Source: RUG191 sp045642225 (GTDB lineage Bacteria > Bacillota > Clostridia > Lachnospirales > Lachnospiraceae). Taken from it: 64,000 bases of DNA. Under the pieces are notes generated by a model that was not told where the DNA came from, made no database searches, and saw nothing but the letters and a program-made list of their open reading frames with translations. The stretch is from contig JAZUIN010000036.1 of assembly GCA_045642225.1 (NCBI GenBank), positions 1 to 64,000 on the forward strand, given 5' to 3'. Below, piece by piece: positions 36,796-45,487 of this stretch. The position numbers were made by a program, and so were the translations under genes. Each line of letters opens with the position of its first letter. The first letter of the stretch is position 1.

Positions 36796-37799
36796 TATTT
36801 TATAGCCTCACGAATTCCATTTACCTTTTTAACTAATTGTGCATATTCTTCAGGACGTAATGATTGTTTACCGTCACATAACGCATGAGGTGGATCATTA
36901 TGTACTTCAATAATAAGACCATCTGTTCCACACGCTGTTGCAGCCATTGCCATAGGTGGAACCATTCTAGCAATACCTGTAGCATGACTTGGATCAACAA
37001 CAACAGGCAAATGTGAAAGCTCGTGTAACATAGGTACAGCCGCAAGATCTAATGTATTTCTCAAATAATCACTATATGTACGTATACCTCTCTCACAAAG
37101 CATTACATTTTCATTGCCACTTGCCATAATGTATTCTGCACTCATAAGAAATTCCTTAAGTGTATTTGCAAGACCTCTCTTAAGAAGAATTGGCTTATTT
37201 GTACTTCCAAGCTCTTTTAATAAATCAAAATTTTGCATATTTCTAGCGCCAACTTGAATAACATCAACATCTTCAAACAAATCAAGATCCGACACACTCA
37301 TTATCTCTGTCACAATAGGAAGTCCAGTTTCTGCTCTAGCTATCTTAAGAAGTTCAAGACCTTCTGCCTTAAGTCCCTGAAAATCGTATGGTGAAGTTCT
37401 AGGCTTAAATGCACCACCACGTAGAAGATTTGCTCCTGCTGCTTTAACAGCCTTTGCAATTTCTACAATTTGTTCTTCACTTTCTACGGAACAAGGTCCA
37501 GCAATCATCGCAAAATTGCCACCACCAATTTTAACATCTGGCCCAACTTCAACGATTGTATCCTCAGGATGAAACTTTCTATTACAACACTTAAATGTTT
37601 CTGATACTCTTTGAACTGTATCTACAATATCAAGACTATCAATCATATCAACATCAACTTTACTTGTATCACCAATAAGACCGAGGACTGTCTGATATTC
37701 ACCGCTAGAAACATGTACTCCGATTCCCATTCCTTTTAACCAATCAATCAAATGGTCTTGTTTTTCTTCTCCCACATTTTGTTTCAATACTACTATCAT
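36795..37799 (-). CDS. aroF: 3-deoxy-7-phosphoheptulonate (DAHP) synthase
   Basis: A 334-residue type I-beta DAHP synthase, first step of aromatic amino acid synthesis. Residues 1-70 form the ferredoxin-like regulatory domain found in this subgroup; the barrel begins near 90 with MIAGPCSVES and continues with LLRGGAFKPRTSPYDFQG, QVGARNMQNFDLL and PVVVDPSHATG. The N-terminal domain suggests feedback by phenylalanine or tyrosine. GGAGG lies 9 bases before the ATG. It leads the operon aroF-tyrA-pheA. Confidence 0.96.
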   Translation of the reverse strand: MIVVLKQNVGEEKQDHLIDWLKGMGIGVHVSSGEYQTVLGLIGDTSKVDVDMIDSLDIVDTVQRVSETFKCCNRKFHPEDTIVEVGPDVKIGGGNFAMIAGPCSVESEEQIVEIAKAVKAAGANLLRGGAFKPRTSPYDFQGLKAEGLELLKIARAETGLPIVTEIMSVSDLDLFEDVDVIQVGARNMQNFDLLKELGSTNKPILLKRGLANTLKEFLMSAEYIMASGNENVMLCERGIRTYSDYLRNTLDLAAVPMLHELSHLPVVVDPSHATGIARMVPPMAMAATACGTDGLIIEVHNDPPHALCDGKQSLRPEEYAQLVKKVNGIREAIK

Positions 37800-37854
37800 A
37801 ACTTATGCCTCCGTGTATATATAAATAGTTATACTTAGCTAACTTTACCCTACT

Positions 37855-37882
37855 ATTTTACTAAATTTTCGCATAAAGTAAA
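37855..37882 (-). promoter_or_regulatory. Predicted aroF operon promoter
   Basis: TTTACT (37877-37882) and TAAAAT (37855-37860) are 16 bases apart on the minus strand. No leader peptide or T-box was recognised between it and aroF. It overlaps the edge of the upstream terminator stem. Confidence 0.4.
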
Positions 37883-37921
37883 GATAAATCTTATATTTAG
37901 ACTAATATAAGATTTATCTTT
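37876..37921 (-). terminator. Terminator after the cobalt/nickel transporter operon
   Basis: A perfect 17-bp stem (37880-37896 with 37905-37921) and an 8-base loop lie immediately after the ATPase stop. The following U-tract is weak and interrupted, but the stem is long. Confidence 0.7.
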
Positions 37922-37922
37922 T

Positions 37923-38669
37923 TCACGCGTTCTTTAGTTTTTCAATAATTGCCTTGTTAGGCACAACAAGATTATATTTTGTCAACAATTCTTCGTTTTG
38001 TAATATATCCTTAGTATCTGAAAATGCTTTAATCTGTCCTTCTCCTAACAACAACACCTTATCTGTTGTATCCCATATAAAATCCAAATCATGACTTGCA
38101 ATTATTTTGGTATTATCAAGAGCATTAACGATTTCTATTAATCTCTTTCTATTCATAGGATCTAGGCTACTTTCTGGCTCATCCATCACAACAACTTCTG
38201 GATTCATCGCAAGAATTGTAGCAATACTAGCAAGCTTTTTTTCTCCACCCGACAACTTATAGACCTGTTTATCTTTGATATAAGCACAACCTGTTTTCTC
38301 CATTGCATCATTAGCACGTTTCTCTATTTCTTCCGAAGAAAAACCGTAATTCTTAGGTCCAAAGCAAATATCTTCATAAACAGTATGCATAAATAGCTGA
38401 TTATCAGAATTTTGAAGTACAAAACCAACTTTTTGCCTTATTTCTCTTAAGCTTTTTTTATTAACCTCTATGCCGTCTACAAAAATATTCCCTTCATTTG
38501 CTGTCTCTAATCCTAGCAAAAGCTTCATCATCGTTGATTTTCCAACGCCGTTAGCACCTACAAGGCCTATACTCTCACCTTTTTCTATCGCAAATGTAAT
38601 ATCTTTTAAAACTTCTATATTCTGTTCATATCTAAAATTAACATTTTCAAATACGATTACATCACTCAT
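37923..38669 (-). CDS. cbiO: Cobalt/nickel ECF transporter ATPase
   Basis: A 248-residue ATP-binding protein of an energy-coupling factor transporter. Walker A is GANGVGKST (38-46), the signature is KLSGGEKKLASIA and Walker B is VVVMDEPESSLD; the Q-loop contains LQNSDNQLF, a mark of the CbiO/EcfA group. Its ATG overlaps the cbiQ stop (ATGA). It is the last gene of cbiM-cbiQ-cbiO and acts as a homodimer, since only one ATPase gene is present. Confidence 0.94.
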   Translation of the reverse strand: MSDVIVFENVNFRYEQNIEVLKDITFAIEKGESIGLVGANGVGKSTMMKLLLGLETANEGNIFVDGIEVNKKSLREIRQKVGFVLQNSDNQLFMHTVYEDICFGPKNYGFSSEEIEKRANDAMEKTGCAYIKDKQVYKLSGGEKKLASIATILAMNPEVVVMDEPESSLDPMNRKRLIEIVNALDNTKIIASHDLDFIWDTTDKVLLLGEGQIKAFSDTKDILQNEELLTKYNLVVPNKAIIEKLKNA

Positions 38670-39334
38670 TCGTAACCTCTCAATTTCATACTGTTATATA
38701 TTTCATCTGCTCTATCAAATGTACGAAGTAGCATTTGGCCTACTAAGCTCCCCCATACTTTAAAATGTATACCTTTTTGCCCTGGTGCTCGCAAAGAATA
38801 TGCCGTTGTCACATTTTCAACTTCTTCAAGAAACACTCCTATATATCTATAGGTTAACATAATTTGTGTAACTATTATGTTGGGAATATGTATTTTCCTA
38901 AGCGCCATACATAAGCTTTCTATAGATGTCGTTGCTATAAATATATAAGCCATAATAATAGCATATGTACCCTTAAGCATAAGTGTAATCATAGAAACAA
39001 TTCCTGCCCTAATGACAACATCCCCAACCACAAAATCTGCTTTATCTAAGAATACATTAAATATTCCCATCAAAACCACAATAGGAATTACATATTTCAG
39101 TCTTCTGACTGCATCTAATAGTCTCAAATCAGCTAGAACAAAAAGTACAAACGGAACTACTGCAAGCAGTAACATACGCACTATATCATACTTATTTGTC
39201 GCAGTTGTGATAACAATATAAAATATTACAACAAAAAGTTTGACCAATGGATGAACTCTATTCATCCATTGGTCGCGTCTATTTAAATCATCTATTCTCT
39301 GAATTGTTCTTATAGCCTTGTTAACATTACTCAT
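38666..39334 (-). CDS. cbiQ: Cobalt/nickel ECF transporter membrane coupling protein
   Basis: A 222-residue CbiQ/EcfT protein with about five membrane helices. The coupling motifs are near the C-terminus: YSLRAPGQ (the A-R-G type motif) and YNSMKLRGYE, which contact the ATPase. N-terminal residues include RDQWMNRVHPLVKL, the conserved start. It overlaps cbiM by 8 bases and cbiO by 4. Confidence 0.93.
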   Translation of the reverse strand: MSNVNKAIRTIQRIDDLNRRDQWMNRVHPLVKLFVVIFYIVITTATNKYDIVRMLLLAVVPFVLFVLADLRLLDAVRRLKYVIPIVVLMGIFNVFLDKADFVVGDVVIRAGIVSMITLMLKGTYAIIMAYIFIATTSIESLCMALRKIHIPNIIVTQIMLTYRYIGVFLEEVENVTTAYSLRAPGQKGIHFKVWGSLVGQMLLRTFDRADEIYNSMKLRGYE

Positions 39335-40340
39335 TACTAGATTCTTTCTTACTCTTACTTACACTTCTAACAATAAATGCAATACCTACACAAATTGCTA
39401 CTAAGATTATACTTCCAAGAATTCCAGAAAATGTCGTTCCAAGAATTTCATTTCCATCTGTAAATGCATAATCAGGTAAAAGTGCTGTTTTGTCTTGAAT
39501 ATTTGCAAAAACATTATGTACAGAACCAGTTGCCTCTAATTCTGTTGTTCCTGCTATTCTTTCCATAGACCATTCTAACCCATCTGGATATGAAGATGCA
39601 AGTAAAGATAATCCACCACCAATAACAAGCGCTGTCACAAACAAAACCACCAACGTAGCTGTTGAACTTAATTTGCTATCCTTCTTAACTTCTAAATTAT
39701 TATATCCATACAATAATGAAGGTCTTGCTTCATATACAAAAATAAGAACTGCTGCAGTAATAATACCTTCTACTAATCCAATAGCTAAATGAATTGGTTG
39801 CATTGTCACTACAAATATTCCAAATGGAAGCTCTGTAATACCAGAAAGCAATGTCTCAAGTGTTACTGAAAAAGCTCCAAGCTGTAAAGTAAGCACACAT
39901 CCAAGAATTGATGCACCAATTATCTTACCTCTTGAATAACCTTTCTTCATTATTAAATTCCAAATAACTAAACCACCTATAAAGCAACCATAAAAGGCCA
40001 TGTTCCATACATTACAGCCAAACGCCAACAGACCTCCATCAGCAAACAACAAGCATTGTATCAATAACACGCCTATCATAGTTATAAATCCAGCGTAAGG
40101 GCCAAGTAAAGCTGTTGCTAACATACCGCCGCAAAGGTGACCACTAGAACCAGTTCCTGGTATTGTAAAATTAATCATTTGAGCAGCAAAAATAAAAGCA
40201 CCCATTACACCCATTACAGGCAATTTCTTACCTACATCTTCCTTACTAAGTTTTACTACTGATGTAGCTGCAGCCGCAGTACTTGCCACATACATTGTCC
40301 CTGCTACCGCTGGACTAACTAAAGCATCTGCCATATGCAT
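39327..40340 (-). CDS. cbiM: Cobalt/nickel transporter substrate-binding subunit, CbiM-CbiN fusion
   Basis: A 337-residue metal-capturing membrane subunit. The start is fixed by chemistry and by GGAGG 9 bases upstream: the N-terminal MHMADALVSP must be free because His2 binds the metal. Further ligand segments are GSSGHLCGGML and MQPIHLAIGLVEG. After about residue 225 comes an extra part with SSYPDGLEWSMERIAG, the PDGL motif of CbiN-like subunits, and a last membrane helix, so CbiM and CbiN functions are fused. Nickel or cobalt cannot be told apart from sequence. No cobalamin or NiCo riboswitch was recognised in the short leader. Confidence 0.93.
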   Translation of the reverse strand: MHMADALVSPAVAGTMYVASTAAAATSVVKLSKEDVGKKLPVMGVMGAFIFAAQMINFTIPGTGSSGHLCGGMLATALLGPYAGFITMIGVLLIQCLLFADGGLLAFGCNVWNMAFYGCFIGGLVIWNLIMKKGYSRGKIIGASILGCVLTLQLGAFSVTLETLLSGITELPFGIFVVTMQPIHLAIGLVEGIITAAVLIFVYEARPSLLYGYNNLEVKKDSKLSSTATLVVLFVTALVIGGGLSLLASSYPDGLEWSMERIAGTTELEATGSVHNVFANIQDKTALLPDYAFTDGNEILGTTFSGILGSIILVAICVGIAFIVRSVSKSKKESSNE

Positions 40341-40417
40341 AACTATTTTCCTCCATTCATTCTTTCTGTTATACATACTAGCACTTCTTTTTAGTCAAAA
40401 TAAGCCTATGGGGGGGT

Positions 40418-40462
40418 TAAAAATAGGGCTCAAATTGTATTTTTTAAGATACAATCAAGCCC
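40418..40462 (-). terminator. Terminator after the secreted esterase gene
   Basis: GGGCT/AGCCC (40426-40430, 40458-40462) and ATTGTAT/ATACAAT (40434-40440, 40449-40455) form one hairpin, followed on the minus strand by TATTTTTAA. A run of seven G/C bases at 40410-40416 lies just beyond. Confidence 0.8.
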
Positions 40463-40471
40463 ATATCGCAT

Positions 40472-41470
40472 TTATTTAAATATTCTTACAACAAAATTAT
40501 GTAAAGCATTTTGCCACACTGCATTCGCATGACCGCCCGTAGTATCATAGAAAATATGTTCAATACCATTTAAAAGCATTCTATCATGCAAGTCATATGT
40601 ACAAATTCCACATACATCATCTGTCTTTCCTACCACTAACATAACTAATTTGAATGGTTCAACGTTAGGGTCATATTTCACATCATCTAATACATTTCTC
40701 CAATTATATCGTCCTGGCAAAACCACAGCCGACGAGAATGCACCTACATATCCAAACAATTCTTGGTTATTAAATGCTATATCCATAGTAGCTCTACCAC
40801 CCATAGAATTGCCAGCTATAGCTGTATTATCTCTTCCAGGTGCAACAGAATAATGTTCATTTATATATGGCATCAAACAAGTTAGCATATCTTCCTTAAT
40901 CTTATCATAATCCTTAACCAACTCGTTTATACTTAGACCTTCATCACTTTCCGCTTGATTAACATTACTATTAGGAAGCACTACAATCATTTCCTTAGCT
41001 CCATAGAAATATATAGCATTTGCAATAATTATATCAGCATCCTTATTTAGCCAAGTTCTGTGACTTCCATGCAAACCATGCATCAAATATAGAACAGGGT
41101 ATTGTTTATTTTTGTCATAATTTACTGGTAAAATTACATTTGCATGACGGTTAGTATTAGTCACTGTCGAATAATATGTAATTGTTTCCGCCTCAGGATA
41201 CTCAAACCCTGGCATCTTAGTTTTGAAATAAGGATTCTCTCTCATTTCAACTGCAATCCCATCTTCATTCACAGCTTGAGGATAGCTTCTAACTAGTTGA
41301 ATCGATTCTTCTTGAAGTGCTTTATTCTGTGAAATGTTATACAAATATTGTTGTTTACTTTCATATTTTACCTGAAGGAAACTCATCCCTACAAAATTTC
41401 CAATAGCTAGCACACTCAACGTAATTGTTAATATTAACACAGTTCTTTTTTTACTATTCTTTTTATTCAT
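40472..41470 (-). CDS. Exported esterase, alpha/beta hydrolase (esterase D-like)
   Basis: A 332-residue enzyme with an N-terminal membrane helix or signal (residues 11-30) and an esterase D/feruloyl esterase-like alpha/beta fold. YLMHGLHGSHRTW is the oxyanion region, AGNSMGGRATMD holds the nucleophile serine (about 216-227) and the late GGHANAVWQ holds the catalytic His. Such enzymes remove acyl or feruloyl groups from plant xylan. The substrate is not determined. It is a single-gene unit ending in a strong hairpin. Confidence 0.85.
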   Translation of the reverse strand: MNKKNSKKRTVLILTITLSVLAIGNFVGMSFLQVKYESKQQYLYNISQNKALQEESIQLVRSYPQAVNEDGIAVEMRENPYFKTKMPGFEYPEAETITYYSTVTNTNRHANVILPVNYDKNKQYPVLYLMHGLHGSHRTWLNKDADIIIANAIYFYGAKEMIVVLPNSNVNQAESDEGLSINELVKDYDKIKEDMLTCLMPYINEHYSVAPGRDNTAIAGNSMGGRATMDIAFNNQELFGYVGAFSSAVVLPGRYNWRNVLDDVKYDPNVEPFKLVMLVVGKTDDVCGICTYDLHDRMLLNGIEHIFYDTTGGHANAVWQNALHNFVVRIFK

Positions 41471-41576
41471 TTTATAAATCTCGCATCCTTAGTATTATAT
41501 TCCACTTCCGTTAAAATTATACAAATATATTCCTTTTACTACAAGTGATTTTAGACCTCAATTCTGCTTCAATGAC

Positions 41577-41635
41577 ACGTAAAAGTTTGCATAGTAACAC
41601 TATTTATAGTAGTATATTAGGAAATACTTTTACGT
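41577..41635 (+). promoter_or_regulatory. Promoter flanked by paired operator arms before the symporter gene
   Basis: A perfect 10-bp inverted repeat, ACGTAAAAGT at 41577-41586 and ACTTTTACGT at 41626-41635, brackets a plausible promoter (TTGCAT at 41587-41592, TAGTAT at 41610-41615, 17-base spacing). The arms touch the -35 element and the start-site region, as expected for a repressor site, or could pair in DNA or RNA. Confidence 0.45.
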
Positions 41636-41683
41636 AATTTCAAACAATTATTATAGTATTCTAAATATATGAGGTGATAAAAA

Positions 41684-43084
41684 ATGAATAATCAACACAA
41701 AAAAAATCGAAGTAATTTTTCTAGTTCAATCGGCTTCGTATTAGCTGCTGCTGGTAGTGCAGTTGGTTTAGGAAACATTTGGCGTTTCCCATATCTTGCT
41801 GCTAGAAATGGTGGTGGAACATTTATATTAGTTTACATTATACTTGCTCTCACCTTTGGCTTTGCACTTCTTACAACTGAAATCGCTATCGGCAGAAAAT
41901 ACAAACAAGGCCCTCTTACGGCTTATGGAAAAATAAACACACATTTCAAATTCTTAGGTGCACTTGCATGGATCGTTCCAGTAATAATTCTTCCATATTA
42001 TTGTGCTATTGGCGGATGGGCTATCAAATATCTTGTAGCATATGCTTCAGGTGATGCTTCTGCCGCAGCCGAAAAGGAATATTTTACAAATCACATTTCT
42101 AGTCAGTGGGCACCAATTATTTTTCTAATAATATTTTTATTCCTTACATCTTTTGTAGTATATCGTGGTGTAAACAAAGGAATAGAGAAATTTAGTAAAT
42201 TCATAATGCCTGCTTTAGTAATAATTGTTATTGCAATAGGAATATATGCTCTTACACTTTCCTACACAGATAGCAATGGAGTAACAAGAACAGGTCTTGA
42301 AGGTTTAAAAGTATATCTTATTCCTAACTTTGAAGGAATGACAATAAAAGGATTTATTTCTCTAATAATGGATGCTGTAGGACAGTTATTCTTCTCAATT
42401 AGCGTTGCTATGGGAATTATGGTCGCATATGGTTCATACGTTAAGGATGACACTAACTTAATGCAAAGTATCAACAGAATCGAAATATTTGATACTGCAA
42501 TCGCTTTACTTGCTGGTCTTATGATTATACCTGCCGTATTTACATTTCTTGGAATGGATGGAATGTCTGCAGGCCCTGGCCTTATGTTTGTATCACTTCC
42601 AAAAGTATTTCACTCTATGGGCTTTATAGGTACTATTGTTGGAGTAGCATTTTTCATTATGGTAGTTTTTGCTGCAATAACATCCTCTGTATCTATTATG
42701 GAAGCAATTGTTACAGGATTTATGGACAAATGGAAAATGTCAAGGAAAAAGAGTACTGTAATTGTAACAATATACTCTCTAATAATGGGTATTATAGTTT
42801 GCCTTGGTTACAATCTATTATACTTTGAAATTACTTTACCAAATGGTAGTACTGGTCAAATTCTCGATATAATGGACTTTATTAGTAACAACATTCTTAT
42901 GACATTAGTTGCATTGCTAACCTGTATATTAATTGGATGGGTTGCAAAACCAGACATTATTATAGATGAAGTAAAACATGGCGATAAACCATTCTTTCGA
43001 CAAAAATTATATGTAATAATGATTAAATATGTTGCACCTGTATTGTTGTTAATACTATTAATACAAGCTTTCGGAGCGTTTTAA
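41684..43084 (+). CDS. Sodium-dependent amino acid symporter, NSS family
   Basis: A 466-residue neurotransmitter:sodium symporter (LeuT fold, about 11-12 helices). The first helix has the conserved GFVLAAAGSAVGLGNIWRFP-like core seen here as AGSAVGLGNIWRFPYL, which binds sodium and substrate, and GGGTF follows. The sixth helix region is FFSISVAMGIMVAYGSY. Substrate is probably an amino acid; it cannot be specified. GAGGTG lies 8 bases before the ATG. It is a single gene with its own terminator and an operator-like inverted repeat upstream. Confidence 0.94.
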   Translation: MNNQHKKNRSNFSSSIGFVLAAAGSAVGLGNIWRFPYLAARNGGGTFILVYIILALTFGFALLTTEIAIGRKYKQGPLTAYGKINTHFKFLGALAWIVPVIILPYYCAIGGWAIKYLVAYASGDASAAAEKEYFTNHISSQWAPIIFLIIFLFLTSFVVYRGVNKGIEKFSKFIMPALVIIVIAIGIYALTLSYTDSNGVTRTGLEGLKVYLIPNFEGMTIKGFISLIMDAVGQLFFSISVAMGIMVAYGSYVKDDTNLMQSINRIEIFDTAIALLAGLMIIPAVFTFLGMDGMSAGPGLMFVSLPKVFHSMGFIGTIVGVAFFIMVVFAAITSSVSIMEAIVTGFMDKWKMSRKKSTVIVTIYSLIMGIIVCLGYNLLYFEITLPNGSTGQILDIMDFISNNILMTLVALLTCILIGWVAKPDIIIDEVKHGDKPFFRQKLYVIMIKYVAPVLLLILLIQAFGAF

Positions 43085-43123
43085 ATTAATAAACTAACTG
43101 TCTGTTAGTCTTATAATGAATAC

Positions 43124-43170
43124 AAAGACGGTTGGTGCTAAATAATATGCACTAACCGTCTTTTTCTTTT
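43124..43170 (+). terminator. Terminator of the symporter gene
   Basis: A 15-bp stem (43124-43138 with 43149-43163, one G-U pair) with a 10-base loop, followed by a T-rich run at 43161-43170. Confidence 0.9.
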
Positions 43171-43184
43171 CATTATTAATATAT

Positions 43185-43709
43185 TTATCTAACATTCTTT
43201 CGTTGTCTTACCAAATATACTATACCAACAATAACTCCACCTATAACAACTCCAATAGAATCAATCATAACATCCTTAAACTCTGCACTTCTTCCCGGTA
43301 CAAAATATTGATGAAACTCATCAGTTGCCGCATATAATATGCTAATAATTATTCCCACAATCCAATATACATAAAATCTATATTTTGCTTTAGCAGATAT
43401 TAAGCCTATAAAACTACTATTTGTAACCTTAAAACTCTTAAATTCTGGAATAATTGCTCCTAGAACTAAAATAGACAGTACGATATACTCACTAACGTGT
43501 CCTGACTTTCTAACTGGATGATCTATTTTTTTCGCATACTCTAGCTGCTTATATTCTGGCCATGAATCAAAATCACTATACACTACTTTGCAAATCATCA
43601 GACCTATCGTATTACTGTCTTTTGTTGACTCATTTGCATCTCTTGCAGAAAACATAAATATTACTGCCATCCATATTATCATTAGTACAAAAAATATTTT
43701 TCTTCTCAT
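43185..43709 (-). CDS. VanZ family membrane protein
   Basis: A 174-residue protein with four to five membrane helices. It shows the VanZ layout: a first helix ending MFSARDANES, KSGHVSEYIVL in the second helix region and TDEFHQYFVPGRSAEFKDV before the last helix. VanZ gives low-level teicoplanin resistance in enterococci; most relatives have no known role. It is convergent with the symporter gene and has no operon partner. Confidence 0.88.
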   Translation of the reverse strand: MRRKIFFVLMIIWMAVIFMFSARDANESTKDSNTIGLMICKVVYSDFDSWPEYKQLEYAKKIDHPVRKSGHVSEYIVLSILVLGAIIPEFKSFKVTNSSFIGLISAKAKYRFYVYWIVGIIISILYAATDEFHQYFVPGRSAEFKDVMIDSIGVVIGGVIVGIVYLVRQRKNVR

Positions 43710-43920
43710 ATCTTAATTATAACATTTACTTTTTTATATTATCAAATAAACTGTTTACTTGATTATACAATTATATATCTTATTTTTTTGCACAACCGAC
43801 TGTACAACCAGTACATTTAATATTTTTTAATATTTAGAAAAGCTGGTTACAACATCTAATAATTACGACAAGGAATCACAAATTAAATTAAATATGCAAT
43901 ACACAACATTCCAAGCCACC

Positions 43921-44685
43921 TTAGGCTTCTGCTTTTATACTAAACATTTTGTCTAGCATATAAAATCGATCCTTTTCAATATAAATCCTATCACCATAAT
44001 CTAAATCAATTTCAATGTTATTATATCCTAATGTTTTCAAAACTTCCACATCCCACTCAGGTCTTTTCAAAGAACTTATTGTAAGCATATGATAAAGTTC
44101 ATGGCATTCTTCCTTCAAATCATTTCCTATTCCTTCATGAGCTCTATTTTCTGGATTATATAAATTCTTGTGTGCATTTTTAGCGTATTCTGCATCAAAA
44201 TTAAGTAGGACTCCTCCTGGCTTTAATACCCTCTTCCATTCATGATATGCTTCAATAGGATGCGGAAGCGTCCATGTCACATTTCTTGTCACTATCATAT
44301 CAAAACTATTACCTGGAAATGCAAGATTCTCAGCATCCATTTGCTTCGCATATACCTTTGCTGTATCTAGTCCATACATATCGATCATCTCATTGGCACC
44401 ACGAACCATTTCTTCCGTCAAGTCAATACCAATCACACTATGCCCCTCTCTACCAAGAATAATCTCAAAAAAGCCAGTTCCGCAACCAATATCTAAAATA
44501 TGCAATGCCTTACCCTCTGGAATATACTTTTGAATTTCTCTAGTCCAACGCTCGGCCTTATTACTTTCAATTTCATCATGTCGAAGATCATAAAAACTAT
44601 CAACCCGTTTTGTCCAGTAGTTTTGTACTCTATCTTTTATGCTATCTGATTGTTCTTCAAATTCTATTCTTTCTATTTCACTCAA
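43921..44685 (-). CDS. Class I SAM-dependent methyltransferase (second of tandem pair)
   Basis: A 254-residue methyltransferase. Motif I is ILDIGCGTGFFEI (about 62-74), motif II VIGIDLTEEMV, and MIVTRNVTWTLPHP and LKPGGVLLNFDAEY follow. It begins with TTG, 6 bases after an AAAGGAT site that is part of the upstream gene's stop region. It is clearly paralogous to the gene just upstream: both share NYW near the start, the RN[VL]TWxL motif and LKPxGxLLxFDA. Substrate is unknown; position after a metal/peptide importer and exporter suggests a small-molecule substrate. Confidence 0.85.
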   Translation of the reverse strand: MSEIERIEFEEQSDSIKDRVQNYWTKRVDSFYDLRHDEIESNKAERWTREIQKYIPEGKALHILDIGCGTGFFEIILGREGHSVIGIDLTEEMVRGANEMIDMYGLDTAKVYAKQMDAENLAFPGNSFDMIVTRNVTWTLPHPIEAYHEWKRVLKPGGVLLNFDAEYAKNAHKNLYNPENRAHEGIGNDLKEECHELYHMLTISSLKRPEWDVEVLKTLGYNNIEIDLDYGDRIYIEKDRFYMLDKMFSIKAEA

Positions 44686-44689
44686 AGTT

Positions 44690-45466
44690 TTATCCTTTCA
44701 TTGCCTTAATCATAAATAATGGTGTGGATGCATAATTAACTTTTTCCTTTTCAGAATAAACCAAATCTCCCACATTCTCTATCGTATCCACAGCTATCAC
44801 ATTCAAGTTTTCCAACACATTTGCATCCCAATCTGGACGACTATGAGTTGTCATCGGTAATCTACTAGCAATCTCCTCCATTTTGTCAAAGTTATCTCCA
44901 ACATTATAATCTTCAAAACCTTTCTCTGACACTTTCTTTCTATCTAGCAAATATGCATTTTTGCACTTTTCATCATTTAAATAATGATACCAATTTGCAT
45001 CAAAAACAAGAAGAAGTCCATTTGGCTTTAAAACACGAATCCATTCTATATATACTGTTTCTACATCTTGTAAATTCCAAGTAAGATTTCTTGATATAAC
45101 AACATCAAACGAAGAATCCTCAAACTCCAGATTTTGCGCATCGCCTTTGCAAAAATCCACGTCTGTCCCACATTTTTTCATATTTTGTTTCGCAAATTCA
45201 AGCATGTCCTCTGAATAATCTATACCAGTTACACTATACCCATTCTCTGCTAAAACAATAGATAGAAAACCAGGACCTGCACCAATATCTATAACATTAA
45301 TTTCTTCTCGTTTTCTGTCAGGAAAACTCTGTTGAATTTCCCTATTTAAAAGATTTGCCCAATTCTTTCTTTGTACCCCTTTGAGTTCATCCCAATTAAC
45401 CTCGGAGTAACCTGCTGCTCTATGATTCCAATAGTTATGGCACTCTTCTTTCAACTCTAAATCCAC
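44690..45466 (-). CDS. Class I SAM-dependent methyltransferase (first of tandem pair)
   Basis: A 258-residue methyltransferase with motif I VIDIGAGPGFLSIVL (about 59-73), VTGIDYSEDMLEFA, SRNLTWNLQDVE and VLKPNGLLLVFDANWYH. It starts at GTG after AGAGGATAATATC and ends 4 bases before its paralogue. The pair lies downstream of a MATE exporter. The RNLTWNL motif in place of the commoner post-I motif marks both as one subfamily. Function is not established. Confidence 0.85.
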   Translation of the reverse strand: MDLELKEECHNYWNHRAAGYSEVNWDELKGVQRKNWANLLNREIQQSFPDRKREEINVIDIGAGPGFLSIVLAENGYSVTGIDYSEDMLEFAKQNMKKCGTDVDFCKGDAQNLEFEDSSFDVVISRNLTWNLQDVETVYIEWIRVLKPNGLLLVFDANWYHYLNDEKCKNAYLLDRKKVSEKGFEDYNVGDNFDKMEEIASRLPMTTHSRPDWDANVLENLNVIAVDTIENVGDLVYSEKEKVNYASTPLFMIKAMKG

Positions 45467-45487
45467 GATATTATCCTCTTTTTCTCT

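Noticed and set aside
37800..37854. T-box or attenuator leader before aroF
   Set aside because: The leader is about 55 bases, has no T-box core (GGTGG with a specifier loop) and no aromatic-rich leader peptide.
40341..40417. Cobalamin or NiCo riboswitch before the cbiMQO operon
   Set aside because: Only about 75 bases separate the preceding terminator from cbiM and no conserved riboswitch core was seen; the G/C run at 40410-40416 alone is not evidence.
43710..43920. Possible small RNA or gene between vanZ-like and methyltransferase genes
   Set aside because: The 211 bases are AT-rich with only weak repeats, no ORF with a ribosome site and no convincing terminator.
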